A stretch of DNA of 64,000 nucleotides from UBA4877 sp002399345 (GCA_036752905.1 DAIORT010000006.1:1-64000); one strand, 5' to 3'. Positions 17,150-25,952 are shown, numbered from the stretch's first letter. Numbers and translations are program-made. Notes: a model not told the origin generated them from the sequence alone.

Positions 17150-18424
17150 CTACTCCATATATTCAAATTCTAGTCCTCTCACACTTACATATTCCCCGTT
17201 TTTTAAACCTGCCTCTTTAAGTTTATCAATTACTCCATATTTTAAGAGTGTATTCTGGAAATATCTGAGGGAATCCTCGTCGGTCAGGTTGACCCTCTTA
17301 AGCAGCCTGTCGATCATAGCGCCAGAAATCTTATAAGTGCTTCCTTTCACCTCAATATTCAGTTCGCTTAAATCCTGTGACGGCGAGGGTATTATATCGA
17401 CACCTTCTTCAGACGGTAAATCATCCTGCTTGTTTTTATCAAGGTATGATGCCACCAGATTTTTAAGTTCATCTATACCTTCAGAGGTCACAGAAGATAT
17501 GGCACAAACCTTATAACCCATTTCTTGCGCAGCCGTTTTAAATTTGGTGTAGACGGATATATCCGTCAGGGCGTCTGTTTTTGTTGCTACAACAAGCTGC
17601 GGCTTTTTGATAAGGTCATCATTATACTGCTTTAATTCATTATTGACTTTATTAAAATCGTCAATGGGGTCCCTGCCTTCTATACCTGAAACATCAACGA
17701 GATGCAAAAGGAGCTTTGTCCTTTCTATATGCCGCAGAAAATGATGGCCCAGCCCGGCTCCCTCGCCGGCGCCTTCAATAAGCCCGGGGATATCGGCTAT
17801 AACAAAGCTTTTGTCATACCATGAGCACACGCCTAAATTAGGTGTTAGCGTTGTAAAGGGGTAATTTGCTATTTTTGGCTTAGCTGCGGTAAGTACCGAA
17901 AGCAGCGTCGACTTACCAGCATTGGGAAAGCCTATAAGTCCCACATCGGCAAGAAGTTTTAGCTCTAAGAAAAGCCATCTTTCCACGCCCTCATCACCGC
18001 TTTCCGCAAAGCGGGGTGCCTTCATCACCGATGACTTAAAGTGGGCGTTGCCCCTTCCTCCCCTGCCGCCTTGTGCAGCTATAACGGTTTGGCCCGGCCG
18101 GGCCAGATCACATAACACCTCGTCGGTATCGGGATCTATCAAAGCAGTACCCACCGGCACCTTTATAACAAGGTCTTTACCGTTCTTGCCATGTTTGTTA
18201 CTGCCCATTCCGTTCCCACCGTTTTCACCTTTATAGTGCTGCCTGTATTTAAAATCCATAAGTGTTTTTAAATTGGGATCAGCGGTAAATATTATGTCTC
18301 CGCCCTTACCGCCGTCACCACCGTTGGGCCCACCGTAAGCGACAAACTTCTCTCTCCTGAATGAAATGACACCGCTGCCACCGTCGCCGGCCTTTATATA
18401 TATCTTCGCTCTGTCTATAAACAT
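17150..18424 (-). CDS. obg: Obg GTPase
   Basis: This 424-residue ribosome-assembly and stress-linked GTPase is essential in most bacteria. It has a glycine-rich Obg fold (1-158, with GDGGSGVISFRREKF) and a G domain (159-330) with GFPNAGKST and DIPGLIEGA. The C-terminal OCT domain, found in Gram-positive Obg, is present (about 345-424). In Bacillus, Obg affects the Spo0 phosphorelay, and here too it directly follows a Spo0B-like gene. Confidence 0.97.
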   Translation of the reverse strand: MFIDRAKIYIKAGDGGSGVISFRREKFVAYGGPNGGDGGKGGDIIFTADPNLKTLMDFKYRQHYKGENGGNGMGSNKHGKNGKDLVIKVPVGTALIDPDTDEVLCDLARPGQTVIAAQGGRGGRGNAHFKSSVMKAPRFAESGDEGVERWLFLELKLLADVGLIGFPNAGKSTLLSVLTAAKPKIANYPFTTLTPNLGVCSWYDKSFVIADIPGLIEGAGEGAGLGHHFLRHIERTKLLLHLVDVSGIEGRDPIDDFNKVNNELKQYNDDLIKKPQLVVATKTDALTDISVYTKFKTAAQEMGYKVCAISSVTSEGIDELKNLVASYLDKNKQDDLPSEEGVDIIPSPSQDLSELNIEVKGSTYKISGAMIDRLLKRVNLTDEDSLRYFQNTLLKYGVIDKLKEAGLKNGEYVSVRGLEFEYME

Positions 18425-18428
18425 ACTA

Positions 18429-18839
18429 TCACCCCTTAAGCTTTTCTAGGGTAGCATTCCCATTGTATCCCAGTTTCAGATAAAGCTCACTGCTCCCACT
18501 TGGTGCCGCCTGACTAATAAACTTGTCTAATGTCTTTTCTATATATATATAGTCCGGCCTTGCGAACATAACGTTATCATCTTCATTAAAGTCTACGGTC
18601 ATTACAATAAAATTTTCTCTCGCCTTGATATATCCTTTGATCATAATAAGCTTCATATCATTATCTTTAAGCTGGTATACCTTAGACTCTTTATCCATCA
18701 TAAGGCTGACTCTTTTAATGTACTCCGCTGCTTTATCCTGCTTTTCAAGCTGTATATAACCCAGTATAACCTGAAGGTCATTCATGTATATATGCCTATA
18801 ATTTCTTAAAAGCTTAATTGAATCCTCTTCGGTAAACAT
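18429..18839 (-). CDS. Spo0B-like histidine phosphotransferase
   Basis: This 136-residue protein has the Spo0B-type helical hairpin. The segment RHIYMNDLQVILGYIQLEKQD matches the Spo0B phosphorylation site pattern RHxxMNxLQxIxGxxxLxKxD, with His16 as the probable phospho-acceptor. Bacillus Spo0B is about 190 residues; here the C-terminal ATPase-like part is short. The location between rpmA and obg is exactly that of spo0B in B. subtilis, although classical Clostridia are thought to phosphorylate Spo0A directly. It may be a degenerate or alternative phosphotransferase. Confidence 0.78.
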   Translation of the reverse strand: MFTEEDSIKLLRNYRHIYMNDLQVILGYIQLEKQDKAAEYIKRVSLMMDKESKVYQLKDNDMKLIMIKGYIKARENFIVMTVDFNEDDNVMFARPDYIYIEKTLDKFISQAAPSGSSELYLKLGYNGNATLEKLKG

Positions 18840-18859
18840 TAAAGATTACCTCCCTATAC

Positions 18860-18889
18860 TCAAAAGGTTCTAGCAACAGCTAGAACCTT
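18860..18889 (-). terminator. Intra-operon hairpin after rpmA
   Basis: The perfect 11-base-pair stem AAGGTTCTAGC (18864-18874) / GCTAGAACCTT (18879-18889) has a 4-base loop. Read on the minus strand it is followed by TTTTGAG. The short U-tract suggests partial termination, which would lower spo0B-like/obg expression relative to ribosomal proteins. Confidence 0.6.
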
Positions 18890-18906
18890 AAAAAGCTTTC
18901 TACAGA

Positions 18907-19185
18907 TTAGTCTGCCACGGGAACGATATTTACATACTTCTTATCTTTCCCCTTGGTTTCAAAGCTTACTACACCCTGTGCAAGTGCAAACAATGTATCA
19001 TCCTTGCCGATACCTACATTTTTACCGGGACGAATCCTTGTGCCCCTCTGCCTCACCAGGATATTACCGGCAAGCGCCAACTGTCCGTCGGACCTTTTAA
19101 TGCCCAGCCTTTTCGACTGGCTGTCTCTGCCGTTTCTTGTGCTTCCCATACCTTTTTTATGTGCAAAAAGCTGAAGATCCATCAT
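18907..19185 (-). CDS. rpmA: 50S ribosomal protein L27 with cleavable N-terminal extension
   Basis: This 92-residue L27 begins MMDLQLFAHKKG. Firmicute L27 carries such an extension, which the Prp protease removes between Phe and Ala so that the mature N-terminus reaches the peptidyl-transferase centre. The prp gene is directly upstream, overlapping by 4 bases, which supports this processing. Confidence 0.97.
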   Translation of the reverse strand: MMDLQLFAHKKGMGSTRNGRDSQSKRLGIKRSDGQLALAGNILVRQRGTRIRPGKNVGIGKDDTLFALAQGVVSFETKGKDKKYVNIVPVAD

Positions 19186-19517
19186 CTACGCATCCTCCTT
19201 TCCTTCACCTTAACATAATCTGGATAGCTCTCCTTAATGCTTTTAAGCCCAATGACCAGGCCATCCAAAAGCGTGTTAATTTTTATCACGTCATCTTTTA
19301 TACCATAGTCCGTCACAGTGATATAAAAATCCCCGCTACCAAGATGTATATCAAACTTCCCAGCGGTAAGCTCGGTTAGAGACTCCGCACAGGCCTGGCA
19401 TAGTGCCGACACCCCCGAGCAAACAATATCTTCACCATAGGGCGCATATGATGCATGGCCGCTCACCGCAATACTTGTAATATGACCGTCCTTTTTAAGG
19501 ATTTCCACATTTATCAT
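19182..19517 (-). CDS. prp: L27-processing cysteine protease Prp
   Basis: This 111-residue protein of the YsxB/Prp family has the conserved GHA (His21 region) and DIVCSGVSAL with the catalytic Cys near residue 33. It removes the N-terminal extension of L27. It lies between rplU and rpmA as in B. subtilis and S. aureus and overlaps rpmA by 4 bases. Confidence 0.92.
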   Translation of the reverse strand: MINVEILKKDGHITSIAVSGHASYAPYGEDIVCSGVSALCQACAESLTELTAGKFDIHLGSGDFYITVTDYGIKDDVIKINTLLDGLVIGLKSIKESYPDYVKVKERRMRR

Positions 19518-19519
19518 GA

Positions 19520-19834
19520 CTAAAAGTTAATCTTATTTATCTTAAGTTCCGTATAAGGCTGTCTGTGTCCTCTCTTCTTGCGCTCGTTCTTCTTGGACTT
19601 ATATTTATACACTATTATCTTAGGTGCTTTACCCAGAGATAATACCTTTGCCTGTACACTGGCTCCCTTTAGCACAGGTGTACCAACTGCTGCCTTTTCG
19701 TCATCCGTTTTAACAAGAAGTACTCTGTCCAAATTGACATCATCACCGACACTGGCCGGAAGCTTTTCTACCTTAATAACGTCTCCTTCGGCCACCCGGT
19801 ACTGTTTACCTCCTGTCTCTACAACTGCGTACAC
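19520..19834 (-). CDS. rplU: 50S ribosomal protein L21
   Basis: This 104-residue protein has the family start YAVVETGGKQYRV and a basic C-terminal region (YKSKKNERKKRGHRQ). The start is GTG 19834, eight bases after AGGAGG. It leads the rplU-prp-rpmA-spo0B-like-obg-yhbY operon. Confidence 0.98.
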   Translation of the reverse strand: MYAVVETGGKQYRVAEGDVIKVEKLPASVGDDVNLDRVLLVKTDDEKAAVGTPVLKGASVQAKVLSLGKAPKIIVYKYKSKKNERKKRGHRQPYTELKINKINF

Positions 19835-19905
19835 TATAAAACCTCCTCATAACAAGACTCGCCGGGACTGGGTAATAATTTTGCACCCCTCCCGAGCGGT
19901 TTACC
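19835..19905 (-). promoter_or_regulatory. Likely L21 autoregulatory leader
   Basis: The short 5' UTR of rplU has GC-rich complementary parts: CTCGGGA near 19891-19898 can pair with TCCC..CGAG near 19858-19866, with a bulge. Its sequence (AAACCGCTC.. GGGGTGCAAAA) resembles the L21 leader described in Firmicutes, which is thought to bind L21. The match is from memory and needs a covariance model. Confidence 0.5.
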
Positions 19906-19910
19906 TAAGT

Positions 19911-19939
19911 ATTTTATCATATGGCATATACCTTGTCAA
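19911..19939 (-). promoter_or_regulatory. Strong promoter of the rplU operon
   Basis: On the minus strand a perfect TTGACA (19934-19939), a 17-base spacer and TAAAAT (19911-19916) lie upstream of the L21 leader. It is immediately downstream of the RNase E/G stop. Confidence 0.8.
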
Positions 19940-19956
19940 CGCTGCCTAAAACCATA

Positions 19957-21363
19957 TCATTTACCCTGCTCTAAATAAATCTTATAGCTGTCAAGGGTCA
20001 AATTTTTGTTGTCTCTGATTATTATCTCTGCACCGGAGAGGTCCTTTAGGTCTAAAAGAAATATATTGCCCTTCATAAACTCCTCAATTGTAAAGGGGTT
20101 CAATTCCAACACTATTGCCCGGCCGGGGAATTTTTCAGAAAGCCTGATTACCTTCCTCTTAATCTTGCTGAGCAAATACTCACTGGTAAATAGCCACCCT
20201 TTTCCGTGACAATACGGGCATTGATCGACAAAAAAACTGTCATTGGTATCCTTACGCTTTTTCCGGGTAAGCTCAACCAAACCCAACGTCGTCATATCAA
20301 CTACATTGGTTCTCACCCTGTCGCCTTTTACCAGCCCTCTCATATAGTCCAATAAAGTGTTTCGGTCTTCTTCTTTTTCCATATCTATAAAATCAATTAT
20401 TATAATACCGCCTAAATTTCTCAGCCTTATCTGTTTAGCTATCTCCTTAGCCGCTTCAAAATTGATGACACACACCGTTTCCTCAAGACTTTTCAAAGAA
20501 GTGCATTTACCGCTGTTAACATCGATTACGGTGAGTGCCTCCGCATTATCTATAACAATAGATCCTCCGCTCTTTAAGTTTATCTTTCTCTTGAATATAT
20601 TATCGACGCTTTCTTCTATACCATAACTTTTAAATATATCAGGATCAGGCTTCATCTTAAGTTTATGTAGATATGCCGGCATATCATACTGCAAGTATCC
20701 ATACAGATACTCGTAGTCATCCCCGCTATTTACCACAATCTCGGCAACATCGTCCGTAACCATATCCAAAAGAGAATTTTCCAGTGAACTTATACCCCTG
20801 TATATCGGCACCGGAACCATAAATGTCTTATATAAATTTAGAATCCGGTCCCATTTTTTAAGAAGTTTTTCTAGATCCATGTTAAGCTCACTATATTCGG
20901 CATTGACAGCATCAGTCCTTACGATAATACCCATATCTTCCGGCTTTATCTGTTTAACCTCTTCCTTTAACCTTTTCTTCTCACTTTCCGAATCTATCCT
21001 GTGCGAAATACCTATATTATCAGAAAATGGAGTGAGAACCAAATATTTCCCAGGAAGAGTAATATCCCTTGTCAGTTTAGGTCCCTTATTTCCTATGGAC
21101 TCCTTGGTCACCTGGGCAATAATGAAATTACCCGGTACAATATTGTTCATCATCCCTTTTTTAAGCGGAAGATACGCATTCCTTTTATATCCTATATCCA
21201 CAAAAGCTGCTTCCAAACCGGAAACCATATTTATTACCTTGCCCTTGTAGATATTTCCATAAAGTTTTTCAGAAGACTCGACCCTGTATTCCAATATATC
21301 TTTATCCTCGGTTAAGGCTATCCTTCTCTGTCCTGTATAGGAATCTATAATAAGCCTTTTCAC
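19957..21363 (-). CDS. rng: RNase E/G family endoribonuclease
   Basis: This 468-residue ribonuclease has an N-terminal S1-like domain (about 35-120). The catalytic region carries the metal-binding aspartates in VIDVNSGKC and IIIDFIDM. The Zn-link CPYC lies near residue 393 (CPYCHGKGW). It cleaves single-stranded AU-rich RNA in rRNA processing and mRNA decay. No long C-terminal scaffold is present, so it is RNase G-like. Its GTG start overlaps the stop of the DUF2344 gene. The same order, upstream of rplU, is common in Clostridia. Confidence 0.93.
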   Translation of the reverse strand: MKRLIIDSYTGQRRIALTEDKDILEYRVESSEKLYGNIYKGKVINMVSGLEAAFVDIGYKRNAYLPLKKGMMNNIVPGNFIIAQVTKESIGNKGPKLTRDITLPGKYLVLTPFSDNIGISHRIDSESEKKRLKEEVKQIKPEDMGIIVRTDAVNAEYSELNMDLEKLLKKWDRILNLYKTFMVPVPIYRGISSLENSLLDMVTDDVAEIVVNSGDDYEYLYGYLQYDMPAYLHKLKMKPDPDIFKSYGIEESVDNIFKRKINLKSGGSIVIDNAEALTVIDVNSGKCTSLKSLEETVCVINFEAAKEIAKQIRLRNLGGIIIIDFIDMEKEEDRNTLLDYMRGLVKGDRVRTNVVDMTTLGLVELTRKKRKDTNDSFFVDQCPYCHGKGWLFTSEYLLSKIKRKVIRLSEKFPGRAIVLELNPFTIEEFMKGNIFLLDLKDLSGAEIIIRDNKNLTLDSYKIYLEQGK

Positions 21364-22031
21364 ACAAACGCACCTGCCTCCATTGGCGTATGCTTTACTT
21401 TATCAATATATTGTTCTTCTCTCATTATGGAGGCGGCCTCTATACGGAATTCTCTCCCTGCAAAATCCAGATAGGCTCTTAGTACATACATGGGATTTAT
21501 GCTTTGGGCACTGCCGGACGGCAGCCAAACCTCAAAGGTATTTTTATCCTTAATCGCCAAATCATATATAAATGGTTTTATATCCATTGTTTTTAAACCC
21601 TTTTTAGTCCTTTTTTCTATAACTATATCACCATCTAAAAATTCGTCGGCTTTATGAAAAATGTCACTTCCAAATGGGTAAATAATCTTGTAGACAGAAC
21701 TTTGTATTATACTGTTGAGTGATTTAGACGAGCAGTCTATACGGGTAACATCCAGGACCTTAAGGTCCGATGGGAGGACACTATTCATCCTTTCAGCAAA
21801 TTCTTCCGGCATCATGTCAGTGACATCCACATCAAAGTACTCTGCACGGCTCACATACCCCAGTGAGAGAGGAGGCGAAAAGTTCATCTTCGGTTTTGGA
21901 TTGAAGCCTTCTGTCAGTACAAATGGCACCTCGGCCCTGCGCAGAGCTCTTTGAAATGCCCTCAGCACATCAAGATGCGAAATATATCTGACATCCTCTC
22001 CTTTTTGATATTTGGTTCTAAGCTTGTCCAT
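21360..22031 (-). CDS. TIGR03936/DUF2344 radical-SAM-linked protein
   Basis: This 223-residue protein of unknown function is nearly always found next to or fused with the TIGR03960 radical SAM enzyme, whose end it overlaps by 14 bases. Its start MDKLRTKYQKGEDVRYISHLDVLRAF is typical, as is PLSLGYVSRAEYFDV. Related fusions suggest a role in tRNA or ribosome modification, but no reaction is established. Confidence 0.88.
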   Translation of the reverse strand: MDKLRTKYQKGEDVRYISHLDVLRAFQRALRRAEVPFVLTEGFNPKPKMNFSPPLSLGYVSRAEYFDVDVTDMMPEEFAERMNSVLPSDLKVLDVTRIDCSSKSLNSIIQSSVYKIIYPFGSDIFHKADEFLDGDIVIEKRTKKGLKTMDIKPFIYDLAIKDKNTFEVWLPSGSAQSINPMYVLRAYLDFAGREFRIEAASIMREEQYIDKVKHTPMEAGAFV

Positions 22032-23865
22032 AGCACTTAAGCCCCTCTTCTAAATCTTGTATTCCGCATTTTATACAATGCTTCCTGCAGTCAAATGTAT
22101 TCTTTTGCTTGTATGCCCTGTCTCTTTCCCTCTTTAAGAATTCTTTAGTGACTCCGACATCAATATGATCCCATGGAAACACCTCGTCATCAGACCGCTT
22201 GCGCGATGCATAAAACCCCGGGTCTATCCCGCATTCCTCAAATGCCTGCATCCATGAATCAAAATCAAAGTATTCATTCCACGAGTCAAAACGGCATCCT
22301 TTTTCCCACGCCTTTTTAAGTACCATAGAGATGCGTCTGTCCCCCCTTGATATAACAGCCTCCAAAAAACTGAGCTGTGCATCATGGTAGGTAAATCTCA
22401 TTACATGACCTTTTATTTTACTTTTAACATGGTACTGCTTTCTCACAAGCTCCTCTATGCTGTCCTGCGCTTCCCACTGAAAAGGCGTATGGGGCTTTGG
22501 CACAAATGCCGATGCGCTTAAGGTCACCTTAAGTCCCCGTGTATTCCCGTGAATTTTTTTATATTCGTCCAATACTCTTCTACCGAGTATAGGTATTCCC
22601 TCAAGGTCTTCATCTGTTTCCGTGGGCAATCCTATCATAAAGTAAAGCTTTAAAGTGCGCCAGCCGAACTTAAAGGCCGAACAAACGGCATTAACAAGGT
22701 CCTGCTCGGTTACATTTTTGTTAATGACATCCCGGAGGCGCTGTGAACCGGCCTCGGGCGCAAAAGTTATACCCGACTTCCTGACCTCTTCGATTTTATT
22801 AAATATATCCACATATCCTGCGTCTATCCGCAGTGACGGCAGCGATACCCCTATCCCCTTTTCTTTGAATTCATCCATGAGTGCATCTATGAGTTCACTT
22901 AAAAAGGTATAGTCACAGCTGCTTAAGGATACCAGGGATATTTCATCATATCCTGTAGATGCCACAAGTTTTTTAGCAAGCTCCATTAGTTTATCAACCG
23001 AGCGTTCTCTAATTGGGCGGTATATCATTCCGGCCTGACAAAAACGGCAGCCATGCGTACATCCTCTGAATATTTCCAGCATAATGCGATCATGCACCGT
23101 CTGAAGATACGGGACTATTATTTTGTCAGGATAATAGGCCTCGTCCATGTTTCTTACGACCCGCTTTTTTATTTTTGTAGGCAGGCCACCGCATGACGGC
23201 TTTACGCTTCTGACCGTTCCGTCCTCATTATAAGTCATAACATAAAGCGATGGCACGTATACACCCGGTATATCCGCCATCCGCCTCAACATGTCTTTTC
23301 TGGCCAGGCCTTTTCCTCTGCAGTCGTTATAGACATCCATTATTTCACCTATTACCTCCTCGCCCTCGCCAATGACAAAAAAATCAATAAACTGTGCCAA
23401 AGGTTCGGGGTTGCATGCACATGGACCGCCTGCTATCACAAGCGGATGTGATTCATCACGGTCTGCCGCATCAAGAGGTATGCCTGCTAAAGACAGCATG
23501 TTCAGTATGTTCGTATAGCTCATCTCATATTGAAGGGTAAAACCTACAAAATCAAAATTCTTGACCGGGGTCATACTTTCAAGAGAGAAAAGAGGCAGGC
23601 TCTCATTCTTTAAAATCTCCTCCATGTCCACCCATGGCGCAAATACCCTCTCGCAAGATACATCCTCTCTATCATTTAAAAGATGATATAGAATCTTTAT
23701 ACCAAGGTGCGACATGCCTATTTCATAAATATCCGGAAATGCAAATACAAATCTGATCATACCGTCAACGTAGTTTTTATGAACACTGTTTAGTTCATTG
23801 CCTATATACCTGGCAGGCTTTTCAACCCTCGGCAGTATTTCATCAATTATTTTGTCCTTTAGCAT
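22018..23865 (-). CDS. TIGR03960 family B12-binding-domain/radical SAM protein
   Basis: This 615-residue radical SAM protein has the [4Fe-4S] motif CTHGCRFC (Cys269, Cys273, Cys276). A cobalamin-binding-like N-terminal half precedes it (GMSHLGIKIL, VIAGGPCACNPEPL). The C-terminus has an extra Cys-rich segment CRKHCIKCG. The substrate is unknown. The start is ATG 23865, with GAGG seven bases upstream; the ATG at 23877 overlaps that site. It is followed by its usual partner DUF2344 and by RNase E/G. Confidence 0.9.
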   Translation of the reverse strand: MLKDKIIDEILPRVEKPARYIGNELNSVHKNYVDGMIRFVFAFPDIYEIGMSHLGIKILYHLLNDREDVSCERVFAPWVDMEEILKNESLPLFSLESMTPVKNFDFVGFTLQYEMSYTNILNMLSLAGIPLDAADRDESHPLVIAGGPCACNPEPLAQFIDFFVIGEGEEVIGEIMDVYNDCRGKGLARKDMLRRMADIPGVYVPSLYVMTYNEDGTVRSVKPSCGGLPTKIKKRVVRNMDEAYYPDKIIVPYLQTVHDRIMLEIFRGCTHGCRFCQAGMIYRPIRERSVDKLMELAKKLVASTGYDEISLVSLSSCDYTFLSELIDALMDEFKEKGIGVSLPSLRIDAGYVDIFNKIEEVRKSGITFAPEAGSQRLRDVINKNVTEQDLVNAVCSAFKFGWRTLKLYFMIGLPTETDEDLEGIPILGRRVLDEYKKIHGNTRGLKVTLSASAFVPKPHTPFQWEAQDSIEELVRKQYHVKSKIKGHVMRFTYHDAQLSFLEAVISRGDRRISMVLKKAWEKGCRFDSWNEYFDFDSWMQAFEECGIDPGFYASRKRSDDEVFPWDHIDVGVTKEFLKRERDRAYKQKNTFDCRKHCIKCGIQDLEEGLKCYGQA

Positions 23866-23949
23866 AACTAACCTCATTCCCTTAGTTAATAATATTTATA
23901 TTTTATCATAATTCTTATATATTTTCATGTTGCAAAGCACCGCCCGGTC

Positions 23950-24666
23950 TTAATTTATGATTTTTTGTCGATCAGATTTATCTTCCAGCATGGTCATAGG
24001 ATCTACGGCCTTTTCATTTTCCCATACCTCAAAATGAAGATGCGGGGAGGTAGCAAGTCCCGTTGCTCCCGCTTTACCTATAATCCTGCTTTGTTTAACC
24101 TTGTCATTTACCTTTACCGTTGACTCAGAGAGATGCGCATACAATGTCTTAAGCCTATCACTATGCTTAATTAAAATATAATTACCCAGCTCATTGTCGA
24201 AATCCGTTTTCTCAACCGTGCCGCCCATCGCAGCCTTAATCGGCGTACCTTCCTTTACGCCTATGTCTATCCCTTGATGTACCCTTATATCATTAAAAAC
24301 AGGATGCACCCTCTTTCCAAATTTCGAGGTTATCGGACCGTCGGCAGGCATAATCATCTTTTGCTTGGTATTAGTAATCTCCATCTCTTTAAATACCGAG
24401 GCCACTTTATTGCGGTACACCGGAATTTTTTTGAATACATACTTTATGCCGCTCGCCCCGTCTTCAATGGTATAATCATAGGCTAGGCCCTTTTTGACAT
24501 AGCCCATCATATTATCAACAAATGAAACCTTTACGGATGATAAGCTAAGCAATACCGCCAGTATCAAAAGTGATATCGCAATCTGCTTAAGTATTTTGGA
24601 AGCCCTGCTTTTTAAACCTCTTTGTCCGCTCCCCCTAATATTTCCTCTATAAGGTGCTTTATACAT
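23950..24666 (-). CDS. M23 peptidase with N-terminal membrane anchor (SpoIVFA position)
   Basis: This 238-residue type II membrane protein has a membrane helix (about 28-46) and a C-terminal M23/LytM domain. The Zn ligands are intact: HQGID (His and Asp) and HLHFE, so it can be an active peptidoglycan endopeptidase. In B. subtilis the SpoIVFA gene, also a membrane-anchored M23-fold protein, lies between minD and rplU; this gene sits in the same place, but no M50 protease (SpoIVFB) follows. SpoIIQ- or SpoIVFA-like function is therefore possible but not shown. Its ribosome binding site is inside a 15-base-pair inverted repeat. Confidence 0.8.
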   Translation of the reverse strand: MYKAPYRGNIRGSGQRGLKSRASKILKQIAISLLILAVLLSLSSVKVSFVDNMMGYVKKGLAYDYTIEDGASGIKYVFKKIPVYRNKVASVFKEMEITNTKQKMIMPADGPITSKFGKRVHPVFNDIRVHQGIDIGVKEGTPIKAAMGGTVEKTDFDNELGNYILIKHSDRLKTLYAHLSESTVKVNDKVKQSRIIGKAGATGLATSPHLHFEVWENEKAVDPMTMLEDKSDRQKIIN

Positions 24667-24724
24667 AAGGAAGCCTCCTTCGTCCTTATTCTATTACTAA
24701 AATATATTTGAAGGAGGCTTCCTT
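24667..24724 (-). promoter_or_regulatory. Inverted repeat sequestering the M23 gene's ribosome binding site
   Basis: A perfect 15-base inverted repeat has arms 24724-24710 and 24681-24667 on the minus strand and a 28-base AT-rich loop. The distal arm contains the only Shine-Dalgarno sequence (AAGGAGG) and ends directly against the ATG. No U-tract follows on either strand, so it is a poor terminator and looks like a translational switch. Confidence 0.6.
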
Positions 24725-24770
24725 TATTACATTATTCACTTATGGATTTAAAAGTGTTATAAAATCACGC

Positions 24771-25874
24771 TTAAAAGTTTATCTTCTGCCGCCTCATACC
24801 GACGCTTATTACTATACCTAGAGCTATCAAATTAGCTAAAAGTGAGCTACCGCCATAGCTCATGAATGGTAGAGTTATCCCTGTAATTGGCATAAGGCCT
24901 ATGGTCATACCAATATTTTCAAATATCTGGAACAAGAACATGGCGGCCACACCTACACATAGGTACATACCGAATTTATCCTTTGCCCGTGCGGCAATCT
25001 TGATTATTCTATATAAAATGATCAAATAAAGTAATACGACAATCGCAGCCCCTATAAACCCAAGCTCTTCACCCACCACTGAAAATATAAAATCCGTACG
25101 GGCTTCAGGCAGAAAATTAAGTTGAGTCTGAGTCCCGTTATATAACCCCCTGCCCGTCAGCATTCCCGAGCCTACCGCAATTTTGGATTGGATTGCATGA
25201 TACCCTGTTTTAAGGGGGTCACGGCTGGGATTAATGAAAGTAATAATCCTGTTTCTCTGATGCGGCTTTAAAGCATAAAACCAGATTATCGGCATGGAAA
25301 CCGCTACGGCCGATCCACCTGCCAGTATGAATTTCTTCTCAATTCCATAAACGAAAAGCATGCCCAGTGTAATTGCAACAAATACCAGTGCAGTACCTAG
25401 ATCGGGCTGTACGAAGATAATTACGAATGGTATTCCGACATTCATCATGATCATAAGCACATCATGAGCATTATCCAGCGGCCCGTCTCTCTCCGAAAGA
25501 AATTTGGATAGAGTTATTATACATGCCACCTTTGCAAATTCCGAAGGCTGCAAGTTAAAAAATCCTAGTGATATCCAGCTCTGCGCACCTTTTGACACAT
25601 GGCCCACAACCGCTACCATTAAAAGGATTATGATATTTGCTATGTAAATATACTTGCTGTAACCGTTTAAATAACTGTAATCCATACTCATAAGTAAAAT
25701 AAATGCCACCGTACCTATAGCAAGTGATAATGCTTGCTTTATAACCGATGAATAAGAGCCGTTCTCCTTAACATGGGTGGCACTACTTATTGCCAGTATT
25801 CCAATAGCAGCCACAATATAAACACAAATCACTAGAACATAATCGACATTCTTTAAAAGCTTTTTATCTACCAT
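24771..25874 (-). CDS. rodA: Peptidoglycan polymerase RodA (SEDS family)
   Basis: This 367-residue, about ten-helix SEDS protein polymerises glycan strands in the elongation machinery. It shows the family motifs GAQSWISLGFFNLQPSEFAK, FVQPDLGTALVF and the C-terminal GITLPFMSYGGSSLL. Its PBP2 partner is encoded at 27776-30040. SpoVE and FtsW are related; the mre/min context favours RodA. Confidence 0.92.
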   Translation of the reverse strand: MVDKKLLKNVDYVLVICVYIVAAIGILAISSATHVKENGSYSSVIKQALSLAIGTVAFILLMSMDYSYLNGYSKYIYIANIIILLMVAVVGHVSKGAQSWISLGFFNLQPSEFAKVACIITLSKFLSERDGPLDNAHDVLMIMMNVGIPFVIIFVQPDLGTALVFVAITLGMLFVYGIEKKFILAGGSAVAVSMPIIWFYALKPHQRNRIITFINPSRDPLKTGYHAIQSKIAVGSGMLTGRGLYNGTQTQLNFLPEARTDFIFSVVGEELGFIGAAIVVLLYLIILYRIIKIAARAKDKFGMYLCVGVAAMFLFQIFENIGMTIGLMPITGITLPFMSYGGSSLLANLIALGIVISVGMRRQKINF

Positions 25875-25952
25875 TTAAGCACCACCCCCGTATCCGTATA
25901 CCATTATTATAGCATACCCGGCAGCAGCATTTTAAATGAAAATATTGGATCA

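Noticed and set aside
24667..24724. The inverted repeat as a rho-independent terminator
   Set aside because: No U-tract follows on either strand and the arm contains the ribosome binding site.
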